Positions 51,702 to 60,315 of a stretch of DNA of 64,000 bases are shown piece by piece. The notes beneath the pieces are model-generated. The model saw only the letters and a program-made list of their open reading frames with translations. It was not told where the DNA came from and made no database searches. The translations under genes were made by a program, and so were the position numbers. The DNA is from an uncultured Oscillibacter sp. GTDB taxonomy: Bacteria > Bacillota > Clostridia > Oscillospirales > Oscillospiraceae. Where the stretch lies: assembly GCA_910585245.1 (NCBI GenBank), contig CAJUCO010000004.1, positions 3,145 through 67,144 of the forward strand. The letters are read 5' to 3'. Each line of letters opens with the position of its first letter. Positions within the stretch are counted from its first letter, which is position 1.

Positions 51702-52838
51702 ATGGCGGAACAAAAACGCGACTATTACGAAGTCCTGGGCGTGCAAAAGAGCGCCTCGGACGACGAGATCAAGCGGGCCTACCGGAAGCTGGCCAAGGCC
51801 AATCACCCGGACCTGAACCCCGGGGACAAGGAGGCGGAGGCCCGGTTCAAGGAGGTCAACGAGGCCTACGAGATTCTCTCGGACAAAGAGAAGAGGAGCC
51901 GGTACGACCAGTTTGGCCACGCGGGGGTGGACCCCAACTTCGGTGCGGGCGGCGGCTTTGACAGTGGCTTCGACTTTGGCGATCTGGGGGATATTTTCGG
52001 CAGTTTCTTCGGCGGCGGTTTTGGCGGCGGGCGGCGGACCAATCCCAACGCCCCACAGCGGGGGGAGAGTGTGCGGATGTCCCTGCTCCTGAACTTCGAG
52101 GAGGCGGCCTTTGGCTGTGAGAAGGCCGTCACCGTGGAACGGCTGGAGCCCTGCTCCAGCTGCCAGGGCAGCGGTTGCGCCGAGGGCACCACGCCGGAAG
52201 TTTGCCCCGACTGCCATGGCACCGGCACCATTCAGGTCCGGCGGCAAACGCCCATGGGGGTCTTCGCCACCTCCTCCCCCTGTACCCGCTGCGGCGGCAA
52301 GGGGAAGATCATCCACCAGCCCTGCAAGGAGTGCCGGGGGGCGGGGTCGGTGCGCAAACGCCGGACCATTCAGGCCAGTATCCCCGCCGGAATCGACAAC
52401 GGGCAGACCATCTCCATCCGGGGCCAGGGCAACGCGGGAAAAAACGGCGGTCCCGCCGGAGATCTGCTCATCACCATCACCGTCCGGCCCCACGAGCTCT
52501 TCCGCCGGGAGGGTACCTCCGTCCTCTGCGAGGCGCCCATTACCTTTGCCCAGGCGGTATTGGGGGCAGAGCTGGAAATTCCCACCATTGACGGCAAAGT
52601 GAAATACGATCTTCCGGAGGGCACCCAAAGCGGCGCTACCTTCCGCCTCAAGGGCAAGGGCATTCCTGCCATCAACGGGCGGGGCCGGGGAGACCAGTAT
52701 GTCACCGTTTACATCGAGACCCCCCGGAATCTGAACAAGGAGCAAAAAGAGGCCCTGCGAAAATTTGCCGAGACCATGGGAGACGAAAACTATGAGGAGC
52801 GAAAGGGCTTTTTCGGCAAGGGGAAGAAAAAGAGGTGA
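51702..52838 (+). CDS. dnaJ: Chaperone protein DnaJ (Hsp40)
   Basis: Class I J-protein of 378 residues. J-domain with HPD (KLAKANHPDLNPGD), Gly/Phe-rich region (residues 78-115), four CxxCxGxG zinc repeats (CSSCQGSGC, CPDCHGTG, CTRCGGKGK, CKECRGAG), C-terminal substrate domain. The ATG at 51702 follows CAGGAGGCAAT. Last gene of the heat-shock operon; the PHP phosphatase gene follows within five bases. Confidence 0.98.
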   Translation: MAEQKRDYYEVLGVQKSASDDEIKRAYRKLAKANHPDLNPGDKEAEARFKEVNEAYEILSDKEKRSRYDQFGHAGVDPNFGAGGGFDSGFDFGDLGDIFGSFFGGGFGGGRRTNPNAPQRGESVRMSLLLNFEEAAFGCEKAVTVERLEPCSSCQGSGCAEGTTPEVCPDCHGTGTIQVRRQTPMGVFATSSPCTRCGGKGKIIHQPCKECRGAGSVRKRRTIQASIPAGIDNGQTISIRGQGNAGKNGGPAGDLLITITVRPHELFRREGTSVLCEAPITFAQAVLGAELEIPTIDGKVKYDLPEGTQSGATFRLKGKGIPAINGRGRGDQYVTVYIETPRNLNKEQKEALRKFAETMGDENYEERKGFFGKGKKKR

Positions 52839-52843
52839 CAGCC

Positions 52844-53653
52844 ATGTATCTGGCCGACTATCACACGCACTCCCGCATCTCGCCGGACGCGTCTTTCTCC
52901 ATGGAAGAGATGGCGGAGGCGGCGTTGGCGGCGGGGATGGACGAGATCTGCTTCACAGATCATCTGGAGCCGGTTCTCTGGAACAGCACAACCCTTCGGG
53001 GGCCCTATGACTGGGCGGCGTTGACGGCGGAGTTTGAAAGGGCCAAGGCCGCTGTGGGAGACCGGATTGTCATACGCCTGGGCCTTGAGCTGGGGGATGC
53101 CTGCTGGAGCATTCCCCACACGGAAACACTGATGGAGGACGCTCCGCCCCTGGACTTTATCATCGGCTCCGTCCACCTGTTGCCGGAGCGGTACGGTGTA
53201 ATGGACCTCTACGATTTTGACCCCAAAACCGAGGAGGAGGCCTACGACGGGGTGGCCGCCTACTTAGAGCAGGTGGGAAAGATGGTCTCCTGGGGGAAAT
53301 TTGATGTGTTGGGGCATCTGACCCTGCCCCAGCGGTACCTCAACGAAAACCGGGGATGGGAATTGAGCTTTGACCGTTTTGAGGCGGAGATGACGGATAT
53401 TCTCCGGTCCCTGGTGGAAAGGGGGCTGGGGCTGGAGGTGAACACCAACCGGGGCAACACCCCCTTGCCGGATGGAAAATGGCTGAGGCTGTACCGGGAA
53501 CTGGGGGGCGAGGCGGTTACCCTGGGTACCGACGCCCATACGCTGGAGTTTGTGGGCCGGGCTGTTCGGGAAGGGCAGGAGCTGTTGCGCCAGTGTGGCT
53601 TCCGGCGTTTTTGCACGTTTGAGAGGCGAAGGCCCGTGTGGCACAGCCTGTAA
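52844..53653 (+). CDS. PHP-domain histidinol-phosphatase family protein
   Basis: Metal-dependent phosphatase of 269 residues, PHP superfamily, HisK/HisJ type. Metal motifs DYHTHSRISPD, ICFTDHLEP, the SVHLLPE strand, GHLTLPQRY, and GTDAHTLEFVG. AGAGGTGA before the ATG at 52844 decides this start; a GTG at 52835 overlapping the dnaJ stop is possible. The usual substrate is histidinol phosphate, but no his genes are near, so another phosphomonoester is possible. Confidence 0.88.
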   Translation: MYLADYHTHSRISPDASFSMEEMAEAALAAGMDEICFTDHLEPVLWNSTTLRGPYDWAALTAEFERAKAAVGDRIVIRLGLELGDACWSIPHTETLMEDAPPLDFIIGSVHLLPERYGVMDLYDFDPKTEEEAYDGVAAYLEQVGKMVSWGKFDVLGHLTLPQRYLNENRGWELSFDRFEAEMTDILRSLVERGLGLEVNTNRGNTPLPDGKWLRLYRELGGEAVTLGTDAHTLEFVGRAVREGQELLRQCGFRRFCTFERRRPVWHSL

Positions 53654-53686
53654 CGGAAAAGGACACATTTGCGATCAAAAATTATA

Positions 53687-53715
53687 TTGATTTTTTGAAA
53701 AAACTGGGGTACAAT
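53687..53715 (+). promoter_or_regulatory. Sigma-A promoter of rpiB
   Basis: TTGATT (53687-53692), 17-base spacer, TACAAT (53710-53715). Confidence 0.75.
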
Positions 53716-53752
53716 ATAAGCCACAAAATTTGAGAGCACGGGGGATGGGACC

Positions 53753-54190
53753 ATGAAAATCGCGTTGGGCTGCGATCACGGCGGCTATGATTTGAAACAG
53801 CACATCATAAAGGTTTTGGAGCGGCTTGGCCACGAGGTGGAGGATTTCGGCTGCCTTTCCAAGGAGAGCTGTGATTATCCCGACTTTGGCGCCGCCGCGG
53901 CCAGGGCTGTGGCGGAGGGAAGTTGCGAGCGGGGAATTGTGATCTGCACCACTGGTATCGGGATCTCCATTGCCGCCAACAAGGTCAAGGGAATCCGTTG
54001 CGCCCACTGCGCGGACTGCCTCCAGGCGGAGATGACCCGCCGCCACAACGACGCCAATATGATGGCCGTCGGCGCGGGCTTTACCGGCCCAAACATGGCC
54101 GAGCGGATGGTGGAGACCTTCCTCTCCACAGATTTTGAAGGAGGACGTCACGCCCGCCGGGTGGAGAAGATGATGGCCCTGGAGGGCTGA
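53753..54190 (+). CDS. rpiB: Ribose-5-phosphate isomerase B
   Basis: Isomerase of 145 residues (RpiB/LacAB fold) interconverting ribose-5- and ribulose-5-phosphate. MKIALGCDHGGYDLKQHI at the start, catalytic Cys region GIVICTTGIGISIAANKVKG IRCAHC, RRHNDANMMAVGAG. LacA-type galactose-6-phosphate isomerases look alike, but no lac genes are near. GGGGGATGGG before the ATG. Confidence 0.94.
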   Translation: MKIALGCDHGGYDLKQHIIKVLERLGHEVEDFGCLSKESCDYPDFGAAAARAVAEGSCERGIVICTTGIGISIAANKVKGIRCAHCADCLQAEMTRRHNDANMMAVGAGFTGPNMAERMVETFLSTDFEGGRHARRVEKMMALEG

Positions 54191-54245
54191 GGGCCAGGCA
54201 AAGAAGAAACAACAGGAGCGCCGCTCCTGAAAAGAGGTGACGCGT

Positions 54246-55334
54246 ATGATGGGAGCCAAGGGCTACAGCAGCTACCGGGGCCGTGGGCCCAAATGGAAGA
54301 TACTGATCGCGTTTTTGCTGGTGGTCATCATCGCGGTGTCTCTCAGCGTCATCTATTTGGGAGAGCACATCGTTTACAGCAGCGACGGACGCCGCCAGAT
54401 TGTTCTGCCCTGGCAGAGGGAGGAAAACGACGCCCCCTCCACCGGGGACCAGGAAGACCCGGAGCCCCAGCCGGACGTGGATGTGGTGGTGGAGGACCCG
54501 GAAACCCCGGAACCCAAGGAGACCGTGGCCCGTTCCCTCCCGGCGGCGCCTGTGACGAAGGACCGTTGGGGCGAGTTTAAAAGCGGCTTGGCTTCCGCCG
54601 GCGCGAACTGTAATGCCGTGGCAGTCCGCCTGAAAACCTCCAACGGCACGGTTTACTTTGACTCGGCCAACGCCGTTTCCGGTGCGGTGGAGCTGTCGAA
54701 AGACCTGGGGGAGACGATGGATACCCTGGCGCTCATCACCTCTGAGGAGGGAATGCACACCATTGCCAGTATAGCCTGCCTCCAGGATTTCAAGGCGGCC
54801 AACGCCGACGTGGAGGGCCGGGGATTGAAAAATACTGGCGGATATATCTTCTACGACGGCAACAACAGCCTCTGGCTGGACCCCGCCAAGCCCTCCACAA
54901 GGGAGTATCTCTGCGCCCTGGCCAAGGAGATCGCGGAGCTGGGCTTCGATGAGCTGCTGCTGACGGATTTCAGCTATCCCACCGTAGGGAAAATCAATAA
55001 GATTCATTACAACACCGACGTATCCCTGGCCGACAATCTGGATTTGCTTCTCAGCGATCTGAACACTGCTCTGGAGCCCTACGACATCCTTTTGTCCGTG
55101 GAGGTGCCGGAGGCGGTCATCGCCGGGGGCCCGGACACGGTGGCCGGGCAGGACCTGAGCCGTCTGGTGAGCCGGGTGGACCGCATCTACGCCGTCACCA
55201 CGCCGGAGAAGGTGGAGACCCTCTCCAATCTGGTGGCTCAGGCCTCGGGGGCGGATAAAAAGACGGAATTTGTTCCGGAGTTGACGGCGGACAGCCCCAC
55301 AGTGGTGGGAAGCCGCCTGATTCTGGCGGAGTGA
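54246..55334 (+). CDS. DUF4015-like putative glycoside hydrolase, membrane-anchored
   Basis: It has 362 residues: short cytoplasmic start, one transmembrane helix (ILIAFLLVVIIAVSLSVIYL, about 19-40), an acidic Pro-rich linker (EDPEPQPDVDVVVEDPETPE PKE), then an extracytoplasmic TIM-barrel-like domain. The stretch WLDPAKPSTREYLCALAKEI AELGFDELLLTDFSYPT matches the hallmark of DUF4015 proteins, relatives of GH13 hydrolases of unproven activity. AGAGGTGA before the ATG at 54246; ATG 54249 is an alternative. It ends at a strong terminator. Confidence 0.82.
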   Translation: MMGAKGYSSYRGRGPKWKILIAFLLVVIIAVSLSVIYLGEHIVYSSDGRRQIVLPWQREENDAPSTGDQEDPEPQPDVDVVVEDPETPEPKETVARSLPAAPVTKDRWGEFKSGLASAGANCNAVAVRLKTSNGTVYFDSANAVSGAVELSKDLGETMDTLALITSEEGMHTIASIACLQDFKAANADVEGRGLKNTGGYIFYDGNNSLWLDPAKPSTREYLCALAKEIAELGFDELLLTDFSYPTVGKINKIHYNTDVSLADNLDLLLSDLNTALEPYDILLSVEVPEAVIAGGPDTVAGQDLSRLVSRVDRIYAVTTPEKVETLSNLVAQASGADKKTEFVPELTADSPTVVGSRLILAE

Positions 55335-55347
55335 CCGTTTTGTGAAG

Positions 55348-55380
55348 ACCTCCCGGAGGGCAATCCCTCCGGGAGGTTTT
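55348..55380 (+). terminator. Rho-independent terminator
   Basis: 13-bp stem ACCTCCCGGAGGG / CCCTCCGGGAGGT, loop CAAT, then TTTT. Confidence 0.9.
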
Positions 55381-55400
55381 GCTAAGAGAAAGAGGGGAAG

Positions 55401-55454
55401 ATGAAAAAGACCCACAGACAGGCGGCGGTCCCTTCGCCGTGGGACAGGCCATGA
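55401..55454 (+). CDS. 17-residue leader ORF coupled to comEC
   Basis: ATG at 55401 after GAGGGGAAG; peptide MKKTHRQAAVPSPWDRP. Its TGA overlaps the ATG of comEC (ATGA, 55451-55454). The comEC start itself has no good ribosome site, so comEC is probably translated by coupling to this ORF. Confidence 0.5.
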   Translation: MKKTHRQAAVPSPWDRP

Positions 55455-57691
55455 GGCGTCTGGCGGTGTTCGCCGGGGGCTTTTCCCTGGGTGTGTTTCT
55501 GGCCCAATACTGGCTCCGGGAGGGCTGGATTTTACTGGGAGCGGGAACAGCCCTGGGGATGGGCTTTTTGGCGCTGTTGTTACCCTGGGAGTGGAGAAGG
55601 CGTGTCGTGATACTCGGGGCGGCGATGGCCCTGGGCCTTGGATGGAGCTGGCTTTACGCCCGTCAAGTTCAAAGACCGGCTCCGGCGGAAAATACGAAGA
55701 CGGCCACGCTTTGCGAATACGCCCAAAAGACCGATTTCGGGGCGCGGGCGGCGGTCCGGCTGTCCGGTGTGTCCGGCAAGGTCATGCTCTACGCGGGGGA
55801 GGAATTGCTTTCTTTGGAACCGGGGCAGACGGTGACCGGTCAATTCCGGTTTCAGGATGCGGGCCGGATTCGGGACGAGGATGTCACTACCTTTACCTCC
55901 AAGGGCGTCTTTCTTCTGGCCTATAGCCGGGGAGAGCTTGTGGTGGGGGAGGGAACCCGAGGTGGCCTCCGCTGGCTCCCTGTCCGGGTGGGCAGGGCCA
56001 TGGTGGAGCGCATTCAGCTTCTCTTTTCCGGGGACGCCGCCGGATTTATGACGGCGATTTTAACCGGGGACCGGGGTGAGGTCACCGAGGAGGCCTACAC
56101 AGCTCTTACAGAGGCGGGGATGAGCCACATTCTGGCGGTGTCGGGAATGCACTGTGGGTTTCTCATGGCCCTGGTGGGGTTGCTGCTCCCAAACCGGAAG
56201 CTGCAAGCCCTCCTGGGGATTCCGTTACTGGCGTTTTACGCATCCCTCACCGGCGCCAGTCCCTCGGTGCTTCGGGCCTGCATCATGCTGTCCCTGCCGC
56301 TGCTGGCAATTTTGGTCCTCCGGGAGAGCGACGGTCCCACCTCTTTGCTAACGGCCCTGTTTTTGATTTTGCTGGTAAATCCCTTTGCCGCCGCCTCCGT
56401 CAGTTTGCAGTTGTCCTTCGCCGCCATGGCGGGCATCCTCTGGCTGACGCCAAAGCTCTATAAGTGGTGGATTGCCGGGAAGAAACGGGGAAGGGCCGTT
56501 CGGTTTCTGGCGGTCTCCTTTTCCGTCTCCATGGGAGCCATGGTCTTTACCATGCCGCTGACGGCGTACTACTTCGGTGCGCTGGCGCTGATTGCCCCCT
56601 TGAGCAGCGCTCTTTGTCTCTGGGCTGCGGCGTGGGCCTTTATCTTCGGTCTATCTTCGGTGTTCGCCAGCTTTTTTCACCTGCCCCTGGGGGCGTTGCT
56701 GGCCCTCCCGGCCCGGTTGGCGGTGGAGTATCTCCTGCTTGTGGCAAGGCTCCTGTCCAAGGTCCCGTATCATGCGGTCTATACGGCGAACCCCTATTTA
56801 AAATACTGGCTGGTGTACGTTTACATCCTCTTTGCCGCGGCGTATTTTGCCAAAAAGACCGGGTGGCGGAAATACGGCTTGTCCCTCGTTTTGGCGGTGT
56901 TGACCCTGGCTTTGACGGTTCGCCTGGGAGAGGCACGATATGACAACAGCCTGGATGTTCTGGTGTTGGACGTGGGTCAGGGGCAGAGCGTGGTTCTGGC
57001 CTCCGGCGGAACCTTTGCCTTGGTGGACTGTGGCAGCGCCAACCGCTGGAAACACCCCGGCGAAACTGCGGCCCGCCAGCTGGCCGCCATGGGCTGCAAG
57101 CGTCTGGACTACCTGTCCCTCACCCACTACGACAAAGACCATGTCTCCGGCGTGACGGGGCTGCTGGAGCGGCTGAAAGTGGGTACGCTGCTGGTCCCGG
57201 AGGAGCCGGACGACGCGGGACTTCAGAGGGAGGTTCTCTCCGCGGCGGCGGAACATGGCGCCGCCGTCCGTTTTGTCACAAGGGAGGAATGCCTGGACTT
57301 TGGCAAAGGGACCTTGACGGTCTTTCCACCCCTGGGAGACTCCGGGGACAACGAGCGGGGACTGACGGTTCTGGTTTCCGCCGGAGAAAATGACCTGCTG
57401 ATTACCGGCGATATGAACGCCGCCATGGAGGCAAAGCTGCTGGAGACCTACGACTTGCCGGACATAGAGGCTCTGGTGGCGGGGCATCACGGGTCCAAAT
57501 ACGCCACATCTCAGGCGCTGCTGGAGACGCTGAGACCGGAGACGGCCTGCATCAGCGTGGGGGCCAACAGCTATGGCCATCCCACAGAGGAGACTCTGCT
57601 CCGTCTGGCCCGGCAGGGCTGCGACATCCGCCGGACAGACCTACACGGAACCATCCATCTCGCCTGGAATCAGGAGGACAGCCATGGCTGA
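55451..57691 (+). CDS. comEC: DNA internalization competence protein ComEC/Rec2
   Basis: Polytopic membrane protein of 746 residues that forms the DNA uptake channel. N-terminal OB-like DUF4131 region, competence domain with about nine helices starting near FMTAILTGDRGEVTEEAYTA (signature GMSHILAVSGMHCGFL), then a C-terminal metallo-beta-lactamase domain (VLVLDVGQGQSVVL, THYDKDHVSG with HxxxDH, LLITGDMN, VAGHHGSKYATS). Start ATG 55451 assumed from coupling to the leader ORF; a GTG at 55439 and TTG at 55379 are in frame. Overlaps holA at its 3' end. Confidence 0.94.
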   Translation: MRRLAVFAGGFSLGVFLAQYWLREGWILLGAGTALGMGFLALLLPWEWRRRVVILGAAMALGLGWSWLYARQVQRPAPAENTKTATLCEYAQKTDFGARAAVRLSGVSGKVMLYAGEELLSLEPGQTVTGQFRFQDAGRIRDEDVTTFTSKGVFLLAYSRGELVVGEGTRGGLRWLPVRVGRAMVERIQLLFSGDAAGFMTAILTGDRGEVTEEAYTALTEAGMSHILAVSGMHCGFLMALVGLLLPNRKLQALLGIPLLAFYASLTGASPSVLRACIMLSLPLLAILVLRESDGPTSLLTALFLILLVNPFAAASVSLQLSFAAMAGILWLTPKLYKWWIAGKKRGRAVRFLAVSFSVSMGAMVFTMPLTAYYFGALALIAPLSSALCLWAAAWAFIFGLSSVFASFFHLPLGALLALPARLAVEYLLLVARLLSKVPYHAVYTANPYLKYWLVYVYILFAAAYFAKKTGWRKYGLSLVLAVLTLALTVRLGEARYDNSLDVLVLDVGQGQSVVLASGGTFALVDCGSANRWKHPGETAARQLAAMGCKRLDYLSLTHYDKDHVSGVTGLLERLKVGTLLVPEEPDDAGLQREVLSAAAEHGAAVRFVTREECLDFGKGTLTVFPPLGDSGDNERGLTVLVSAGENDLLITGDMNAAMEAKLLETYDLPDIEALVAGHHGSKYATSQALLETLRPETACISVGANSYGHPTEETLLRLARQGCDIRRTDLHGTIHLAWNQEDSHG

Positions 57692-58739
57692 CAGGAAAAA
57701 GGCGCCCCGGAAAGGGGCGGCCCTGCAAAAATTGAAAGAGGACCTCTCCGCCGGAACCCCTGGCAGCGCGTATATCTTCTATGGGGAGGAGAGCTACCTC
57801 CGGGAGTATTATCTGGGGCAGCTGCGCAAAAAGCTGATTCCACAGGGGTTTGAAACGTTCAATTACCACGCTCTGGAGGGAAAGGACCTGACCGCTCAGG
57901 CTCTGGTGGAAACGGTGGAGGCCATGCCCATGATGGCGGAGCGAACCATGGTTGCCGTCACAGACTGGGACCTTTTCAAGCTGGGGGAGGACCAGCGGGA
58001 AAAACTCATCGCCTTGTTGGAGGACCTGCCGCCTTATGGCTGTCTTGTCTTTGTATATGACACCCTGGAGTACAAGCCCAACAAGACTGTGAAAAAGCTA
58101 TGCAAGGCCCTGGAGGCCCACGTGGAGGCGGTGGAGTTTCCTGCGGCCTCCAGCGCGGACCTTTTGCCGTGGATTTCCAGGCGGTTCAAGGCCCTGGGAA
58201 AGGAGATCGACCGGCAGACGGCGGAATATCTGGTGTTCACCTGCGGCGCTTTGATGACGGGACTGGTGCCTGAGATTGAGAAAATCGCCGCCTATGCCAG
58301 GGGGGAGCGGGTCACCCAGGAGGACGTGGACGCCGTGGCGGACCCGGTGCTGTCGGCGGAGGTTTTCCGCCTCTCCGACGCGGTGCTTCAGGGGCGCTAC
58401 GACCAGGCGGCCTCTATCCTGGGGGACTTGCTGAAAATGCAGACGGAGCCCATTATGATCTTGGCGGCTCTGGGGAGTCAGCTCCGGCGGATATGGACCG
58501 CGAGACTGGCGCTGGACAGCGGGCGGGACAGGTACTGGCTTATGGAGCTTTGGGGAATGAAGAGCGATTATCCCGCCAAGCTCCTGGTTTCCGCCGCCCG
58601 GAGGACCACGGCAGAGTGGTGCGCCCAGGCGGTGTGCCGCTGCCAGGAGCTGGACCGCCGGATGAAAAGCCAGCGGGGCGTGGACAGCGCCGGGGAACTA
58701 AAGTTGCTGCTGGTGCGTCTGGCGGCGGAGAGGAGCTGA
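57684..58739 (+). CDS. holA: DNA polymerase III subunit delta
   Basis: Clamp-loader delta subunit of 351 residues. Start of the AAA+-like domain: GSAYIFYGEESYLREYYLGQ L; central FELIP-type part replaced by DWDLFKLGEDQREKLIALLE; C-terminal collar with RLSDAVLQGRYDQAASILGD LLKMQTEPIMILAALGSQLR R. The ATG at 57684 follows AGGAGGACAGCC and overlaps the comEC stop by eight bases. comEC-holA is a common pair in Firmicutes. Confidence 0.95.
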   Translation: MADRKKAPRKGAALQKLKEDLSAGTPGSAYIFYGEESYLREYYLGQLRKKLIPQGFETFNYHALEGKDLTAQALVETVEAMPMMAERTMVAVTDWDLFKLGEDQREKLIALLEDLPPYGCLVFVYDTLEYKPNKTVKKLCKALEAHVEAVEFPAASSADLLPWISRRFKALGKEIDRQTAEYLVFTCGALMTGLVPEIEKIAAYARGERVTQEDVDAVADPVLSAEVFRLSDAVLQGRYDQAASILGDLLKMQTEPIMILAALGSQLRRIWTARLALDSGRDRYWLMELWGMKSDYPAKLLVSAARRTTAEWCAQAVCRCQELDRRMKSQRGVDSAGELKLLLVRLAAERS

Positions 58740-58742
58740 GGG

Positions 58743-59351
58743 ATGGAGCGAATCCGGGAGGTCATCGTGGTGGAGGGCCGCTACGATAAGAACACCATTT
58801 CCCAGGTGGTAGACGCCACGGTGGTGACCCTGGGGGGCTTTGCCGTGTTCAACGACAAAGAGAAGCTGGCCTTTCTTCGCCGTCTGGCGGAAAAACAGGG
58901 TCTCATTGTTTTGACGGACAGCGATGGGGCGGGGTTTGTTCTGCGAAACTATCTAAAGGGATCGTTACCGAAAGACAAGGTAAAGCAGGCCTATATTCCC
59001 GATGTGAAAGGCAAGGAACACCGGAAGCGCAAAGGCGGCAAGGAGGGTAAGCTGGGCGTGGAGGGAATGTCTCCCGCCGTTTTGCTGGAGGCTCTTCGCC
59101 GGGCCGGAGCCACCTTTGAGAGCGGGGCCGCGTCAAAGAGCCGGGAGGTTCCCCTGAGCAAAGCGGATCTCTTTGCCCTGGGACTCAGCGGAGGGGAGGG
59201 GAGTGCTGAAAAGCGCCGCCGGCTTTTGAAACAGCTGGATTTGCCGGAGCACCTCACCGCCAACGGTTTATTGGAGGCCTTGAATCTCCTGTTCAGCCGG
59301 GAAGAGTTGGAGGCGCTGCTGGCGAAAGAGCCGACCTTCGACAAAATTTGA
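58743..59351 (+). CDS. rnmV: Ribonuclease M5
   Basis: TOPRIM nuclease of 202 residues that matures 5S rRNA. TOPRIM motifs IREVIVVEGRYDKNTI (catalytic Glu) and IVLTDSDGAGFVLRNYL (DxD), followed by YIPDVKGKEHRKRKGGKEGK LGVE, the family's basic segment, and the C-terminal RRLLKQLDLPEHLTANGLLE ALN. It starts three bases after holA. No rRNA operon is in the window. Confidence 0.95.
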   Translation: MERIREVIVVEGRYDKNTISQVVDATVVTLGGFAVFNDKEKLAFLRRLAEKQGLIVLTDSDGAGFVLRNYLKGSLPKDKVKQAYIPDVKGKEHRKRKGGKEGKLGVEGMSPAVLLEALRRAGATFESGAASKSREVPLSKADLFALGLSGGEGSAEKRRRLLKQLDLPEHLTANGLLEALNLLFSREELEALLAKEPTFDKI

Positions 59352-59441
59352 CAAAATTCACAGGACAACCCGTGTTAAGCTGGAAGCAGAAAACACCCGC
59401 GTCTCCCGGTGGGAGAGCGGGTCCGATGAGGAGGGGACGGG

Positions 59442-59687
59442 TTGCGCAAGTTGCTGGTGGGTGAGGCCCTGTGCCAGACATTGCAGGCGCGCTATTATCT
59501 TCTGGAGGAAGAGGGGGAAAAAGCCGTGTCCTACGGCGTCCGGATTGAGATGGAGGAAGAGGAAGCCTCGGTGGCGAACCTCAGCCCCTCCCGGCAAAGG
59601 ACCTGGGAGCTGGCGGAGAGATTGGTCCGAGGTGTGGTGACGCCGGTTGCTCTGCGGGACGCGGTGGACGACTGGCTGCTGGAATAG
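59442..59687 (+). CDS. DUF6514 family protein
   Basis: Small acidic protein of 81 residues starting with TTG at 59442, 8 bases after GAGGAGGGG. Features: YYLLEEEGEKAVSYGVRIEM EEEEASVANLSPSRQRTWEL AERLVRGVVTPVALRDAVDD WL, which fits the DUF6514 pattern common in Oscillospiraceae; function unknown. Upstream (59396-59422) lies a hairpin ACCCGC-TCTCCC / GGGAGA-GCGGGT. Confidence 0.8.
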   Translation: MRKLLVGEALCQTLQARYYLLEEEGEKAVSYGVRIEMEEEEASVANLSPSRQRTWELAERLVRGVVTPVALRDAVDDWLLE

Positions 59688-59758
59688 AGGAAATTTTCCA
59701 GACTTTGACGGTTCCGGCAACATTTACAATTTCTTCATAACTTTTGAGAAAAACCCCC

Positions 59759-59787
59759 TTTACAAATGGGGGCGGCTGTACTATGAT
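59759..59787 (+). promoter_or_regulatory. Sigma-A promoter of groES-groEL
   Basis: TTTACA (59759-59764), 17-base spacer, TATGAT (59782-59787), with CIRCE nine bases downstream. Confidence 0.85.
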
Positions 59788-59795
59788 AATCACTG

Positions 59796-59822
59796 TTAGC
59801 ACTCCGGGTATTTGAGTGCTAA
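59796..59822. promoter_or_regulatory. CIRCE operator, groES-groEL operon
   Basis: Perfect TTAGCACTC, 9 bases, GAGTGCTAA, the HrcA site. Confidence 0.98.
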
Positions 59823-59870
59823 CGGTGATTACGTTTTTTCAAATTTTTATATTTTAAGGAGGAACCCAAA

Positions 59871-60155
59871 ATGAAACTCACCCCGCTTGCAGACCGCGTC
59901 ATTCTGAAGATGGTGGAGACCGAGGAGACCACCAAGGGCGGCATCATCCTCACCGGCTCCGCCAAGGAAAAGCCCTCCGTGGCCGAAGTGATCTCCGTGG
60001 GACCCGGCGGCACCGTGGACGGCAAAGAAGTCACCATGACCGTGAAACCCGGAGACAAGGTCATCACCAGCCAGTACGCCGGAACCAAGGTCACCCTGGA
60101 GGAAGTGGAATACGTGGTTGTGCGGCAGAACGATATTCTGGCCATCGTCGATTGA
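59871..60155 (+). CDS. groES: Co-chaperonin GroES
   Basis: GroES of 94 residues: LTPLADRVILKMVETEETTK GGIILTGSAKEKPS (mobile loop included), VKPGDKVITSQYAGTKV, and the end EYVVVRQNDILAIVD. AAGGAGGAACCCAAA precedes the ATG. First gene of the chaperonin operon under CIRCE. Confidence 0.98.
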   Translation: MKLTPLADRVILKMVETEETTKGGIILTGSAKEKPSVAEVISVGPGGTVDGKEVTMTVKPGDKVITSQYAGTKVTLEEVEYVVVRQNDILAIVD

Positions 60156-60315
60156 CCTCAAGGGGGAACGAATTTCCCGCTGAGATTTCCCCTCTCTCCG
60201 CTTTGCGGAGAACCCAGGGGGATGCCCTCTGGCCCCGGCGAAACAAGCGGCGCTTCGCTGATTGATTTCGCGGGTTTACCGTAAATTTTTCTTTGAAATA
60301 GGAGGAACTGCTATT
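60156..60315 (+). other. groES-groEL intercistronic spacer
   Basis: 160 bases, longer than usual for this pair. It contains a small hairpin (TCTCCGC-TTT-GCGGAGA, about 60195-60211) and GC-rich segments but no promoter or terminator I can support. The groEL ribosome site AGGAGG lies at its end. Confidence 0.6.
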